From NCBI GenBank assembly GCA_017391545.1, contig JAFOYD010000110.1:1-10776 (forward strand): DNA of 10,776 nt. Direction: 5' to 3'. The number at the start of each line of letters is the position of its first letter. The first letter of the stretch is position 1. The notes beneath the pieces were generated by a model. The model did not search any database. It was not told the DNA's origin and was given only the letters and a program-made list of their open reading frames with translations. This stretch comes from Lachnospiraceae bacterium. GTDB taxonomy: Bacteria > Bacillota > Clostridia > Lachnospirales > Lachnospiraceae. The position numbers were made by a program, and so were the translations under genes. This document shows, one piece after another, positions 1 through 6,491 of the stretch.

Positions 1-782
1 ACATATGGCAGCAATGCTTTGGGGATGACAGAAACTATATCGAGCTGTATCTGGATAACCGTTTTGAGGATGAAAACATGCTGGTTATTCATGAGAATGG
101 ACATCCGGTATCGATGGCAAGCCTGTTGCCGGTACAGGTCACAATCGATGGAGAAAAGAGGAATGCCCGATATGTATATGCAGTAGCAACCCTGCCGGAA
201 TATCGAAAAAAAGGATATGCGACGGAAATCATCCGATATGCCTTTGAGAAATATGATGAGCCGCTATTATTACAGCCTGCGGATGAGAAACTGCGTGATT
301 ATTACAGGCGACTTGGATTTGTGGAATCCTTCCAAAAGATTCCATCCCAGATCTATGACTGTAATGATGTAGAGCCTGGGAACTGTTGGAACGTATCTGA
401 TGCAGATGCAGCCAGGTATAAAATAATTCGTGACAGGCATTTTTCATCAGAAGGTTATGTGGAATGGGATGAAAAGGCGCTGGCTTATGCAATCAGGGAA
501 AATGAATTCTGTGACGGGAGGACACTGATTCTGACAGAAAAGGAAGCGACAGGTGAACAAAAGCGAGAGGAGATCATCATGTACCGTGTTGAGGAGGAAG
601 AACTTCGCGTGATTGAGACGACGTTTGATGAGAATGAGCTTCTGGAAATCCTGCCAATACTTTTCACAGATACTCATACAACTAAGGCAGTTGCAGGAAA
701 TGATGGCGGGATGATACTGCTTCCGGATGAATGGAAAGCATGGAATTGCAGTGATGGATATCTTGGACTTACGTTAGCTTAA
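1..782 (+). CDS. GNAT family N-acetyltransferase, 5' end outside the window
   Basis: The reading frame is open from the first complete codon at position 3, and the residues before the ATG at 78 (IWQQCFGDDRNYIELYL) look like normal family sequence. The gene therefore starts before the window and the ATG at 78 is internal. The visible part has the GNAT acetyl-CoA site: a beta strand ending VYAVATLPEYR, then the pyrophosphate loop RKKGYAT and the helix EIIRYAF. The later DYYRRLGF is the usual motif B end. A further ~130 residues after this core form a second region rich in acidic residues, as in many Lachnospiraceae GNAT proteins. GNAT enzymes transfer an acetyl group from acetyl-CoA to an amine; the substrate here cannot be read from sequence. 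It ends TAA and is followed 36 bases later by the DUF3783 gene, possibly in the same transcript. The family is near certain; the function is unknown. Confidence 0.88.
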   Translation, partial: IWQQCFGDDRNYIELYLDNRFEDENMLVIHENGHPVSMASLLPVQVTIDGEKRNARYVYAVATLPEYRKKGYATEIIRYAFEKYDEPLLLQPADEKLRDYYRRLGFVESFQKIPSQIYDCNDVEPGNCWNVSDADAARYKIIRDRHFSSEGYVEWDEKALAYAIRENEFCDGRTLILTEKEATGEQKREEIIMYRVEEEELRVIETTFDENELLEILPILFTDTHTTKAVAGNDGGMILLPDEWKAWNCSDGYLGLTLA

Positions 783-818
783 ATGGTTATATGATGTGAT
801 TGAGAGGATGGTTTTATT

Positions 819-1214
819 ATGGCAGCAATACAAGAGGGACTTGTCCTGTACTATGTACATGACGATAAAAAGGTGCAGATGGAAGCTCTTTGTCTGAAGC
901 TTAATTTGCGTGCAAAGCAGCTTAAAACAGCGGACTTGAATGAGCGGGCAGGCGTGCTCGCAGAAATCAAAGGATTAAAAATGACACAAGTGTCACAAAA
1001 CGAAAAAGCACCCATGCTTTTTCAGATGCCGGAGATACTGATTTTTTCGGGCATTCCGGAGAAAAAGCTGGATGAATTTCTGATGGAATACAGGAAATTG
1101 GGTCTTGAGAATATAAAGCTGAAGGCAGTTCTTACGCCACACAATGTCCGTTGGACACTGTATCAGCTTCTGCAGGAGTTAATGTTAGAAAGCTTAAAGT
1201 TTAATAATAGATAG
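819..1214 (+). CDS. DUF3783 domain protein
   Basis: This is a 131-residue soluble protein with no signal peptide or membrane segment. The ATG at 819 follows GAGAGG (802-807) at a slightly long spacing. The C-terminal half (about residues 65-125) matches my memory of the DUF3783 pattern: an APMLFQMPEILIFSGI strand, a helix KKLDEFLMEYRKLG, then LKAVLTPHNVRWTL and a terminal helix. The N-terminal 60 residues start with a short strand (GLVLYYV) and a charged helix. The family has no established biochemical role that I know. It sits 36 bases after the acetyltransferase and 114 bases before leuA, with no visible terminator on either side. The domain call rests on recalled pattern, not a profile search. 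Confidence 0.75.
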   Translation: MAAIQEGLVLYYVHDDKKVQMEALCLKLNLRAKQLKTADLNERAGVLAEIKGLKMTQVSQNEKAPMLFQMPEILIFSGIPEKKLDEFLMEYRKLGLENIKLKAVLTPHNVRWTLYQLLQELMLESLKFNNR

Positions 1215-1234
1215 TTAAAATATATCAATAAAAG

Positions 1235-1250
1235 TGATTAATTTTAATCA
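1235..1250. promoter_or_regulatory. Inverted repeat upstream of leuA, possible operator
   Basis: TGATTAA-TT-TTAATCA is a perfect 7-bp inverted repeat with a 2-base centre, in the only sizeable gap before leuA. A third copy of the half-site, TGATTAA, lies at 1295-1301, 60 bases downstream of the first in the same orientation. The dyad ends where the proposed -35 begins and the third copy lies just after the expected transcription start, so the set brackets the promoter. The sequence is AT-rich and there is no T run, so it is not a terminator. Operator function is an inference. Confidence 0.4.
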
Positions 1251-1279
1251 TTACATAATCCTGAAATGAGTGATATCCT
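1250..1279 (+). promoter_or_regulatory. Possible promoter for leuA
   Basis: ATTACA (1250-1255, four of six matches to TTGACA) is followed after 18 bases by TATCCT (1274-1279, four of six matches to TATAAT). The start of transcription would fall near 1286, giving a leader of about 43 bases, too short for a T-box or an attenuator peptide. The match is weak, and read-through from the genes before it is also possible. Confidence 0.3.
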
Positions 1280-1328
1280 ATGGAATAAGTTGAATGATTA
1301 AGAACTACTGAAAGGGAGGATGGATGAT

Positions 1329-3329
1329 ATGAAGAATGCGGGCAAATACGAAAAGACCTATTTTTTACCACCGGTATGTACCTATGACTGGGTGAAAAAA
1401 GACGCAATTACGGCACCTCCAATCTGGTGCTCAGTTGATTTAAGAGATGGAAATCAGGCATTGGTCGAGCCGATGAGTCTTGATGAAAAACTGGAGTATT
1501 TCCAGATGCTTGTAGATATTGGCTTTAAGGAAATTGAGGTAGGATTTCCTGCGGCTTCAGAGACAGAATATGAATTTATGAGGGCACTGATTGAGAAAAA
1601 CATGATCCCGGATGATGTGACAGTGCAGGTACTGACGCAGGCGAGGGAACATATTATCAAAAAGACCTTTGAGGCGGTAAAGGGTGCGCCCCATGCTGTG
1701 ATTCATCTGTATAATTCTACATCTGTTGCCCAGCGTGAGCAGGTATTTAAAAAGAGTAAAGAAGAGGTGAAACAGATCGCCATAGATGGCGCGAAGCTTT
1801 TGAAACAGCTTGCCTCAGAGACAGATGGCAATTTCTCGTTTGAATACAGCCCGGAGAGCTTCCATGGCACAGAGGTCGATTATGCAGTGGAGGTATGCAA
1901 CGCAGTGCTTGATGTATGGCAGCCAACAGCCGATCACAAGGCAATCATTAATATTCCTACGACTGTTGAAAATGCCATGCCACATGTATTTGCCACACAG
2001 GTAGAGTATATTCATAAAAATCTGAAATACAGGGATGCAGTAACGCTTTCCATACATCCTCATAACGACCGCGGCTGTGGCGTGTGCGATGCGGAATTTA
2101 GTATGCTTGCAGGCGCAGATCGTATAGAAGGCACGCTTTTTGGAAATGGAGAGAGAACAGGAAATGTGGATATTATTACTGTAGCCATGAATATGTTTTC
2201 ACATGGAGTCGATCCCAAGCTTGATTTTTCAAACATGACAGACATCAGGGAAAAATATGAGCGCTTCACAAGGATGCGGGTTCATGAGCGACAACCGTAT
2301 GCGGGAGACCTTGTATTTACAGCATTTTCTGGCTCTCATCAGGATGCGATTGCCAAGGGCATGCAGTGGCGTGAGGAAAGAAATTCAGATCAGTGGACAG
2401 TGCCATATCTTCCGATTGACCCGAAGGATGTGGGCAGAAATTACGATGCTGATGTGATCCGCATCAACAGCCAGTCGGGAAAAGGCGGTGTCAATTACAT
2501 ATTAAAGCAGAACTTTGGTATTTCACTGCCAGAGGCTATGCGCGAAGAGGTGGGGTATCTCGTGAAGGATGTCTCAGATCAGGAGCACAAAGAGCTTTCC
2601 GCACAGTGGGTATATGATATTTTTACGGAAAATTATGTGGATAACACACCGTTCTTCCAGATTAATGAATGTCATTTCAAACAGATCGACGGTATCATGG
2701 CAGAGGCTATTATTACCTGTGGGGACAAGAAAACGGTTGTAGATGCAAATGGAAATGGACGTCTTGATGCGGTAAGTAACACGATCAAACAGTATTTTGG
2801 CATCAGCTATCAGCTTTCTGATTATGAGGAACATGCACTCACGAAGGGTTCCTCTTCGAAGGCAATCGCATATGTGAGCGTTACCTGCAACGGTGAGAAA
2901 TTCTGGGGCGTAGGCATGGATGATGACATTATCAAGGCATCGATACATGCACTCTGTGTCAGTGTGAATAAGCTCCCACTGCTTCAGGAGAATGAAGCTT
3001 GTCAGGATGAGCGCATGATGGAAATCATGAATTATTTACAGACAAATTATCAGGCAATAGCACTCAGCGATGTGGCAGATCATTTTCATCTGTCAGAGCC
3101 GTATCTGAGCAGATATATTCATGAAAAGTCCGGAAAGACGTTTGGAGACATTCTGATCAGTATTCGTCTGAAAAAGGCAAAGACACTGCTCAGAAATGGA
3201 AATATGACAGTTGAGAATGTGGCGATGGCAGTCGGATATCCGAATGTCGAACATTTCAGCAGAATCTTTAAAAGAAAAATGGGAATGACGCCGGTCCAAT
3301 ACCGGAAGGGCGGTCAACAGGGACAATAA
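1329..3329 (+). CDS. leuA: 2-isopropylmalate synthase fused to an AraC-type DNA-binding domain
   Basis: This enzyme condenses acetyl-CoA with 2-oxoisovalerate, the committed step of leucine synthesis in the cytoplasm. The ATG at 1329 is chosen because GGGAGG (1314-1319) is 9 bases away; it touches the upstream in-frame ATG at 1320. From 1329 the protein has 666 residues, against about 550-560 for this LeuA type. In order: the TIM-barrel synthase domain with WCSVDLRDGNQ (R39, D40), the metal-binding HPHNDRG (H243, H245) and GNGERTGN (272-279); a regulatory LeuA dimer domain (about 446-556) with GSSSKAIAYVSV; and a complete AraC HTH domain (about 560-662). The AraC part has a first helix-turn-helix around ALSDVADHFHLSEPYLSRYI and a second with VAMAVGYPNVEHFSRIFK, then the closing MTPVQYRK. 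All catalytic motifs look intact. The dimer domain is the known leucine feedback site, so leucine could control both catalysis and DNA binding; that link is inference. Confidence 0.95.
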   Translation: MKNAGKYEKTYFLPPVCTYDWVKKDAITAPPIWCSVDLRDGNQALVEPMSLDEKLEYFQMLVDIGFKEIEVGFPAASETEYEFMRALIEKNMIPDDVTVQVLTQAREHIIKKTFEAVKGAPHAVIHLYNSTSVAQREQVFKKSKEEVKQIAIDGAKLLKQLASETDGNFSFEYSPESFHGTEVDYAVEVCNAVLDVWQPTADHKAIINIPTTVENAMPHVFATQVEYIHKNLKYRDAVTLSIHPHNDRGCGVCDAEFSMLAGADRIEGTLFGNGERTGNVDIITVAMNMFSHGVDPKLDFSNMTDIREKYERFTRMRVHERQPYAGDLVFTAFSGSHQDAIAKGMQWREERNSDQWTVPYLPIDPKDVGRNYDADVIRINSQSGKGGVNYILKQNFGISLPEAMREEVGYLVKDVSDQEHKELSAQWVYDIFTENYVDNTPFFQINECHFKQIDGIMAEAIITCGDKKTVVDANGNGRLDAVSNTIKQYFGISYQLSDYEEHALTKGSSSKAIAYVSVTCNGEKFWGVGMDDDIIKASIHALCVSVNKLPLLQENEACQDERMMEIMNYLQTNYQAIALSDVADHFHLSEPYLSRYIHEKSGKTFGDILISIRLKKAKTLLRNGNMTVENVAMAVGYPNVEHFSRIFKRKMGMTPVQYRKGGQQGQ

Positions 3330-3345
3330 GGAATCGCATAAGTGC

Positions 3346-4167
3346 ATGAGAGAAGAAATTAGAAGGATACTGTCAGCGTATGCTGATGAGAAATATAAAG
3401 ACTTTTCTGCCAGCCTCATCCCCGGGGCAAAACCGCTTATAGGGGTGAGACTGCCAGAACTTAGAAAGCTTGCAAAAAGCATCACAGGCGGTCACGTTAT
3501 GGCAACGAGCTGGAGCGATGAGGTAAGCCGCTATGATGGAATTTATGAGGATCTGTATTTTGAGGAAACCATGCTTCGCGGTATGTTGATTGGATATGGT
3601 ACAGCCAAAGCGGATGTAACCTGTGAGGAAGGACTGCGATACCTCAAGGCATTTATTCCCCATGTGGATAACTGGTCGGTGTGTGACAGCTTTTGCAATA
3701 CGTTTTCTTTTGCAAATAAATACAGAGATGTGGTATGGGAATTTTTGCAGCCCTATCTGTATTCTGACAAGGAATATGAGGTGAGAATTGCAATCATACT
3801 GATATTGAACCAGTATTTAAAATACGATGCCAACAACAAAAAAATGCCCAGAAAACGAACTGTGACAATGTCAGATCTCACGGAAAGCTCATTAGACAGG
3901 GAACACCCGTATCTTACAAGAATACTGGATGCGCTGAATCGGCCTTTTGCGCAGGGTTACTATGCCCGGATGGCAGCAGCCTGGACGCTGGCAGAGGCTT
4001 TTGTGTGTTTTCCATATGAAACGAACAGGGTGCTTTTAGAAAACTGCAGACTGGATGAATGGACGTATCATAAAGCACTACAGAAGATTCGGGAATCAAA
4101 AAATCCGGATAAAGAAGTAAAGGAATATATAAAAAGTCTAAAAAATGATGACAAATCAGAAAAATGA
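3346..4167 (+). CDS. AlkD-like DNA alkylation repair protein (HEAT-repeat DNA glycosylase)
   Basis: Proteins of this family are all-helical HEAT-like repeat glycosylases that remove alkylated purines such as 7-methylguanine and 3-methyladenine without flipping the base. The N-terminal GVRLPELRKLAK and YEDLYFEETMLRGMLIGY are family hallmarks. NWSVCD places W110 and D114 at the spacing of the Bacillus cereus AlkD catalytic pair W109/D113, and AAAWTLAEAF gives W213 as the likely equivalent of W187. The shift between these positions implies an extra stretch of about 25 residues, at roughly 159-186, that is basic and polar (KKMPRKR). The family is usually about 230 residues; this one has 273. The ATG lies 16 bases after the leuA stop with a weak, distant AAGGA (3328-3332), so it is probably co-transcribed with leuA. 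The family is sure; activity on particular lesions is inferred. Confidence 0.9.
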   Translation: MREEIRRILSAYADEKYKDFSASLIPGAKPLIGVRLPELRKLAKSITGGHVMATSWSDEVSRYDGIYEDLYFEETMLRGMLIGYGTAKADVTCEEGLRYLKAFIPHVDNWSVCDSFCNTFSFANKYRDVVWEFLQPYLYSDKEYEVRIAIILILNQYLKYDANNKKMPRKRTVTMSDLTESSLDREHPYLTRILDALNRPFAQGYYARMAAAWTLAEAFVCFPYETNRVLLENCRLDEWTYHKALQKIRESKNPDKEVKEYIKSLKNDDKSEK

Positions 4168-4176
4168 TGGTAAACT
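4148..4176 (+). promoter_or_regulatory. Weak promoter candidate for the small gene at 4213
   Basis: ATGACA (4148-4153) and TAAACT (4171-4176) are separated by 17 bases, each with four of six consensus matches, inside and just after the 3' end of the AlkD-like gene. This could start a transcript around 4183. In AT-rich DNA such matches arise by chance, and read-through from leuA is equally possible. Confidence 0.2.
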
Positions 4177-4212
4177 TTTATCTGTTCGATAGATTTGATC
4201 CGGAGGAAATTT

Positions 4213-4572
4213 ATGAGTAATTTTAAAGAAAGTCTTTATGAAAAGAAAAGCTTTATTTACAAAATTGGCGAGGAATACTTTGCAATCGGTGCAAATACTT
4301 TTGTAAAAGTGACTGACTCACCGGAGCTGGACAACATTGAGCTGTTGCAGAATGCCTTAAAAAAGGAAAACGACAGACAGATCACAAAGTATCTCGACAA
4401 GATCATCCGTATTGCCAATTCGTATCGTACTGATGCCAGAGAGCATTACCGGGTTCAGGATAAGCTTTTCAAATTTTTAGATGATTTACAGGCAAATAAT
4501 GAAGTGGCTTTTAATGAGCTTCAGGCGCAGGTATTTCAGTTTGACGAGCTGTGTAAAAAGTATCAGCAGTAG
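4213..4572 (+). CDS. Small hypothetical protein
   Basis: I do not recognise this 119-residue protein. The ATG at 4213 is preceded at 6 bases by GGAGGA (4202-4207); an in-frame TTG at 4195 lies upstream of that site and is not a credible start. Residues 12-36 look like beta structure (KSFIYKIGEEYFAIG, then TFVKVTD). From about 40 onward the protein is predominantly helical and charged, with heptad-like spacing in 43-75 and 80-116, so a helical hairpin or short coiled coil is likely. There is no signal peptide, membrane segment or cysteine motif (one cysteine near the end). It sits 45 bases after the AlkD-like gene and before a tRNA gene with its own promoter. The good ribosome binding site and clean length support a real gene. 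Confidence 0.75.
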   Translation: MSNFKESLYEKKSFIYKIGEEYFAIGANTFVKVTDSPELDNIELLQNALKKENDRQITKYLDKIIRIANSYRTDAREHYRVQDKLFKFLDDLQANNEVAFNELQAQVFQFDELCKKYQQ

Positions 4573-4613
4573 TTACTGTTCAGACAGAATCACACAAAGT
4601 TCATTTTCTTAGG

Positions 4614-4642
4614 TAGACAAATTGAATAAATTATGTTATTAT
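4614..4642 (+). promoter_or_regulatory. Promoter of tRNA-Arg
   Basis: TAGACA (4614-4619, five of six) and TATTAT (4637-4642, five of six) are separated by exactly 17 bases, the best vegetative promoter in the window. Transcription should start near 4649-4650, leaving a leader of about 32 bases before the tRNA. The stretch between the previous stop codon and this promoter holds only a 4-bp hairpin (CTGT-TCAG-ACAG, about 4577-4588) and no convincing terminator. Confidence 0.65.
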
Positions 4643-4681
4643 TACAAACGTGCCTTAACAAAATTGTAATATATATTTTTT

Positions 4682-4753
4682 GCACCCGTAGTCTAATGGA
4701 TAGAACGGAGGCCTCCGACGCCTTTAATGCAGGTTCGATTCCTGTCGGGTGCA
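4682..4753 (+). tRNA. tRNA-Arg, anticodon CCG
   Basis: The cloverleaf folds by eye. The acceptor GCACCCG pairs perfectly with CGGGTGC, followed by discriminator A. The T arm is GCAGG-TTCGATT-CCTGT with a terminal G-U pair. The anticodon arm is GAGGC-CTCCGAC-GCCTT (one G-U), which puts CCG at positions 34-36 after the required T33, so it reads the arginine codon CGG. The D arm (GTCT, loop AATGGAT, then AGAA) has a weak stem with three good pairs. The variable loop is four bases. The 3' CCA is not encoded and must be added after transcription. No clear terminator follows, so the next gene may share the transcript. Confidence 0.95.
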
Positions 4754-4856
4754 CTTTCATGTATGAGGTGTGCGTGTGATGTACGTACAGAATTGAAAGG
4801 GTTATGCATGCTGTAGCTTTGAGGGGAGACTTAGCGACAGCAGATAGGAGTTAATG

Positions 4857-6338
4857 ATGGAAAAGAATAAGAAGAATGAACATGATCATAATGATTCGAG
4901 CCAAAATACTGAAGTACTGACAAAAGAGACACCTGAAAAAGAGACCCCTGAAAAAGAGACAACTTCGAAGAAATCGACTACAAAGGACACATCGAAAAAA
5001 GAAACGTCTAAAAAAGAAACGAAAAAGCCTGAAAAAGACGTGAAACATAAGGATCAGAAGAAAGAAGAATCAGGCAGCCCAAAACAGGTCAAAAAAGAGT
5101 TTAAATATGAGTCGATTATTGGCAAAGAGATTACAGCGCTTTCTTCGGAACATGTGAAAGTAATCGCAGTCAATGCTTTGAAGATTTTATTGCCGGTTGC
5201 TGCATGTGCAATCGTTTTGGCTGTGATTTTCTCTTATGCAGGGGCAAAGAAAAGCAAAGAAGCAGAGCAGGCAGTGCTGAGTGTAGAAGAAAACACGGAA
5301 GCAGCAGGCACTATTATGTTGAGCGACGAACCGCTGGAGGAAAATGCTCATGAGGATGTCAATCAGCTGATGCATACCTTTTACACAGCGTTGGCGGAGG
5401 GTGATATTGAGCAGGTCAAGAACCTGAAGGATTATAATGACGATACGGAAATCATTACCTATGAAAAGAAAAGCGAGTTTATTGAGTCTTATGACAATAT
5501 AAACTGCTATACAAAGCCGGGAATGGATGATACATCCTATTTTGTGTATGTTTCATATGATGTTAAGGTAAAGGATATTGAAACAAAAGCACCCGGACTC
5601 AATGCTTTTTATGTATATACATCCGAGGATGGAAGCCTTAAGATTGATGGTAATCTGGAGGAAAGTATCACAGCAGCATTTAAGCTTGTCACGAATCAGG
5701 ACGATGTTGTAGATTTATACAATAAGATTGATGTAAGCTATAATGAGGCAATCGCATCCGATGAAGCGCTCAATAGTTTTATGACAGAACTTCCTACTAA
5801 GATCAAGACATCTGTGGGCGAAGCTTTGGCGCAGCTTGAGACGCAAAATACAGAGAGCAGCGAGAATCAGACTGAGACATCAAGTGAGACACAGACCGCA
5901 GAGACAGAACCTGCGGCAGAGGAGCAGCCACAGAATCAGACAGTGAATCAGCTGATGCGTGTCAAGGAAACAGTAAATGTGCGTTCTTCAGACAGCGAGG
6001 AAGCGGATAAAATTGGCAAAGCTGATGCAGGTACTGAGATTACGCGTATTGAGGATCGTGTAAATGGCTGGAGCAAGGTCATCTTTGATGGCAAAGAAGC
6101 GTACATTAAGAGTGACTATCTCGAAGTAATTACGACTGAAGCTACAAGCGATCCGATTGGTTCGGTGAAGGCTACGACCAATGTCAATGTCAGAAGTGCA
6201 GCAAATCAGGATTCAAGTAAGCTTGGTACAGCCCAGGCAGGAAATACATATGATTTGCTTGAAGACCAGGGTGAATGGTACAAGATCAACTTTGACGGAA
6301 ATGTCGGATATGTTAAGTCTGAGTTTTTTGAAAAATAA
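4857..6338 (+). CDS. Membrane-anchored protein with two SH3b domains
   Basis: The second of two adjacent ATG codons (4857) is preferred because AGGAG (4846-4850) lies 6 bases before it. The protein has 493 residues. Residues 1-85 are very rich in Lys, Glu and Thr with short repeats (ETPEK twice, then KKETSKKETKK) and no leader peptide. One membrane helix lies at about 106-128 (ALKILLPVAACAIVLAVIF), so the charged tail is probably cytoplasmic and the rest outside. Residues about 160-320 form an alpha/beta region starting EDVNQLMHTFYTALAEGD, reminiscent of an NTF2-like fold. A Gln/Thr/Glu-rich linker leads to two bacterial SH3 domains, about 367-424 (ETVNVRSS...) and 435-493 (TNVNVRSA...), each ending in a Y(I/V)KS strand. 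SH3b domains usually bind peptidoglycan or other wall polymers; a role at the cell envelope is inferred. No enzymatic domain is visible. Confidence 0.85.
   Translation: MEKNKKNEHDHNDSSQNTEVLTKETPEKETPEKETTSKKSTTKDTSKKETSKKETKKPEKDVKHKDQKKEESGSPKQVKKEFKYESIIGKEITALSSEHVKVIAVNALKILLPVAACAIVLAVIFSYAGAKKSKEAEQAVLSVEENTEAAGTIMLSDEPLEENAHEDVNQLMHTFYTALAEGDIEQVKNLKDYNDDTEIITYEKKSEFIESYDNINCYTKPGMDDTSYFVYVSYDVKVKDIETKAPGLNAFYVYTSEDGSLKIDGNLEESITAAFKLVTNQDDVVDLYNKIDVSYNEAIASDEALNSFMTELPTKIKTSVGEALAQLETQNTESSENQTETSSETQTAETEPAAEEQPQNQTVNQLMRVKETVNVRSSDSEEADKIGKADAGTEITRIEDRVNGWSKVIFDGKEAYIKSDYLEVITTEATSDPIGSVKATTNVNVRSAANQDSSKLGTAQAGNTYDLLEDQGEWYKINFDGNVGYVKSEFFEK
4926..4960 (+). repeat. Short tandem repeat encoding ETPEK units
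   Basis: Two 15-base units (4926-4940 and 4941-4955), differing at one base, plus 5 bases of a third encode ETPEK-ETPEK-ET at the start of the charged tail of the SH3b protein. The phase is a multiple of three, so copy number changes would keep the frame. Looser Ser-Lys-Lys-Glu-Thr repeats follow to about 5040. Confidence 0.75.
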
Positions 6339-6353
6339 ATAAACATTCTGTAT

Positions 6354-6382
6354 AACCCATGTGGCGCATTGCTGCATGGGTT
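6354..6382 (+). terminator. Intrinsic terminator after the SH3b gene
   Basis: AACCCATGTGGC pairs with GCTGCATGGGTT to form a 12-bp stem (two G-U pairs) around the 5-base loop GCATT, starting 15 bases after the stop codon. The stretch after it is U-rich but interrupted (TTTGCATTTATT). It separates the SH3b gene from the next cluster. Confidence 0.75.
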
Positions 6383-6416
6383 TGCATTTATTGTGTGGTT
6401 CTTGGGAACCTGTTTG

Positions 6417-6429
6417 CCTTTTAAAAAGG
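6417..6429. promoter_or_regulatory. 13-bp palindrome at the -35 position
   Basis: CCTTTT-A-AAAAGG is a perfect inverted repeat with a one-base centre. It sits exactly where a -35 element would be expected for the TATAAT at 6440, and no good -35 sequence is present. Another 5-bp inverted repeat, GGTTC-TTGG-GAACC (6397-6410), precedes it. Either could be a protein-binding site; there is no direct support. Confidence 0.3.
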
Positions 6430-6436
6430 AATAACT

Positions 6437-6445
6437 TGTTATAAT
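6437..6445 (+). promoter_or_regulatory. Extended -10 promoter for the 6492-10624 gene cluster
   Basis: TG-T-TATAAT is a perfect extended -10 element, a class that can work without a -35. Transcription would start near 6452, 40 bases before the chosen start codon of the next gene. It follows the terminator at 6354-6382, which fits the start of a new transcription unit. Confidence 0.6.
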
Positions 6446-6491
6446 ATGGCAATAATATAGCTATCTTAGTAAGTTGGAAAGGAAGATGGCT

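Noticed and set aside
78..80. ATG as start of the acetyltransferase
   Set aside because: The frame is open to the window edge and the residues before the ATG look like ordinary family sequence, so the gene begins upstream.
1215..1328. T-box or leucine attenuator before leuA
   Set aside because: The gap is only 114 bases and contains no leucine-codon leader peptide, T-box core sequence or terminator hairpin.
3093..3485. 130-codon open frame on the - strand across the leuA-AlkD junction
   Set aside because: It is opposite the conserved AraC domain and the start of the AlkD-like gene, with no independent support.
4577..4588. Hairpin CTGT-TCAG-ACAG as a terminator
   Set aside because: The stem has only 4 bp and no T run follows it directly.
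4926..5040. Short direct repeats considered as a CRISPR or intergenic repeat
   Set aside because: They are in-frame, 15 bases long, without spacers, and encode a charged low-complexity protein segment.
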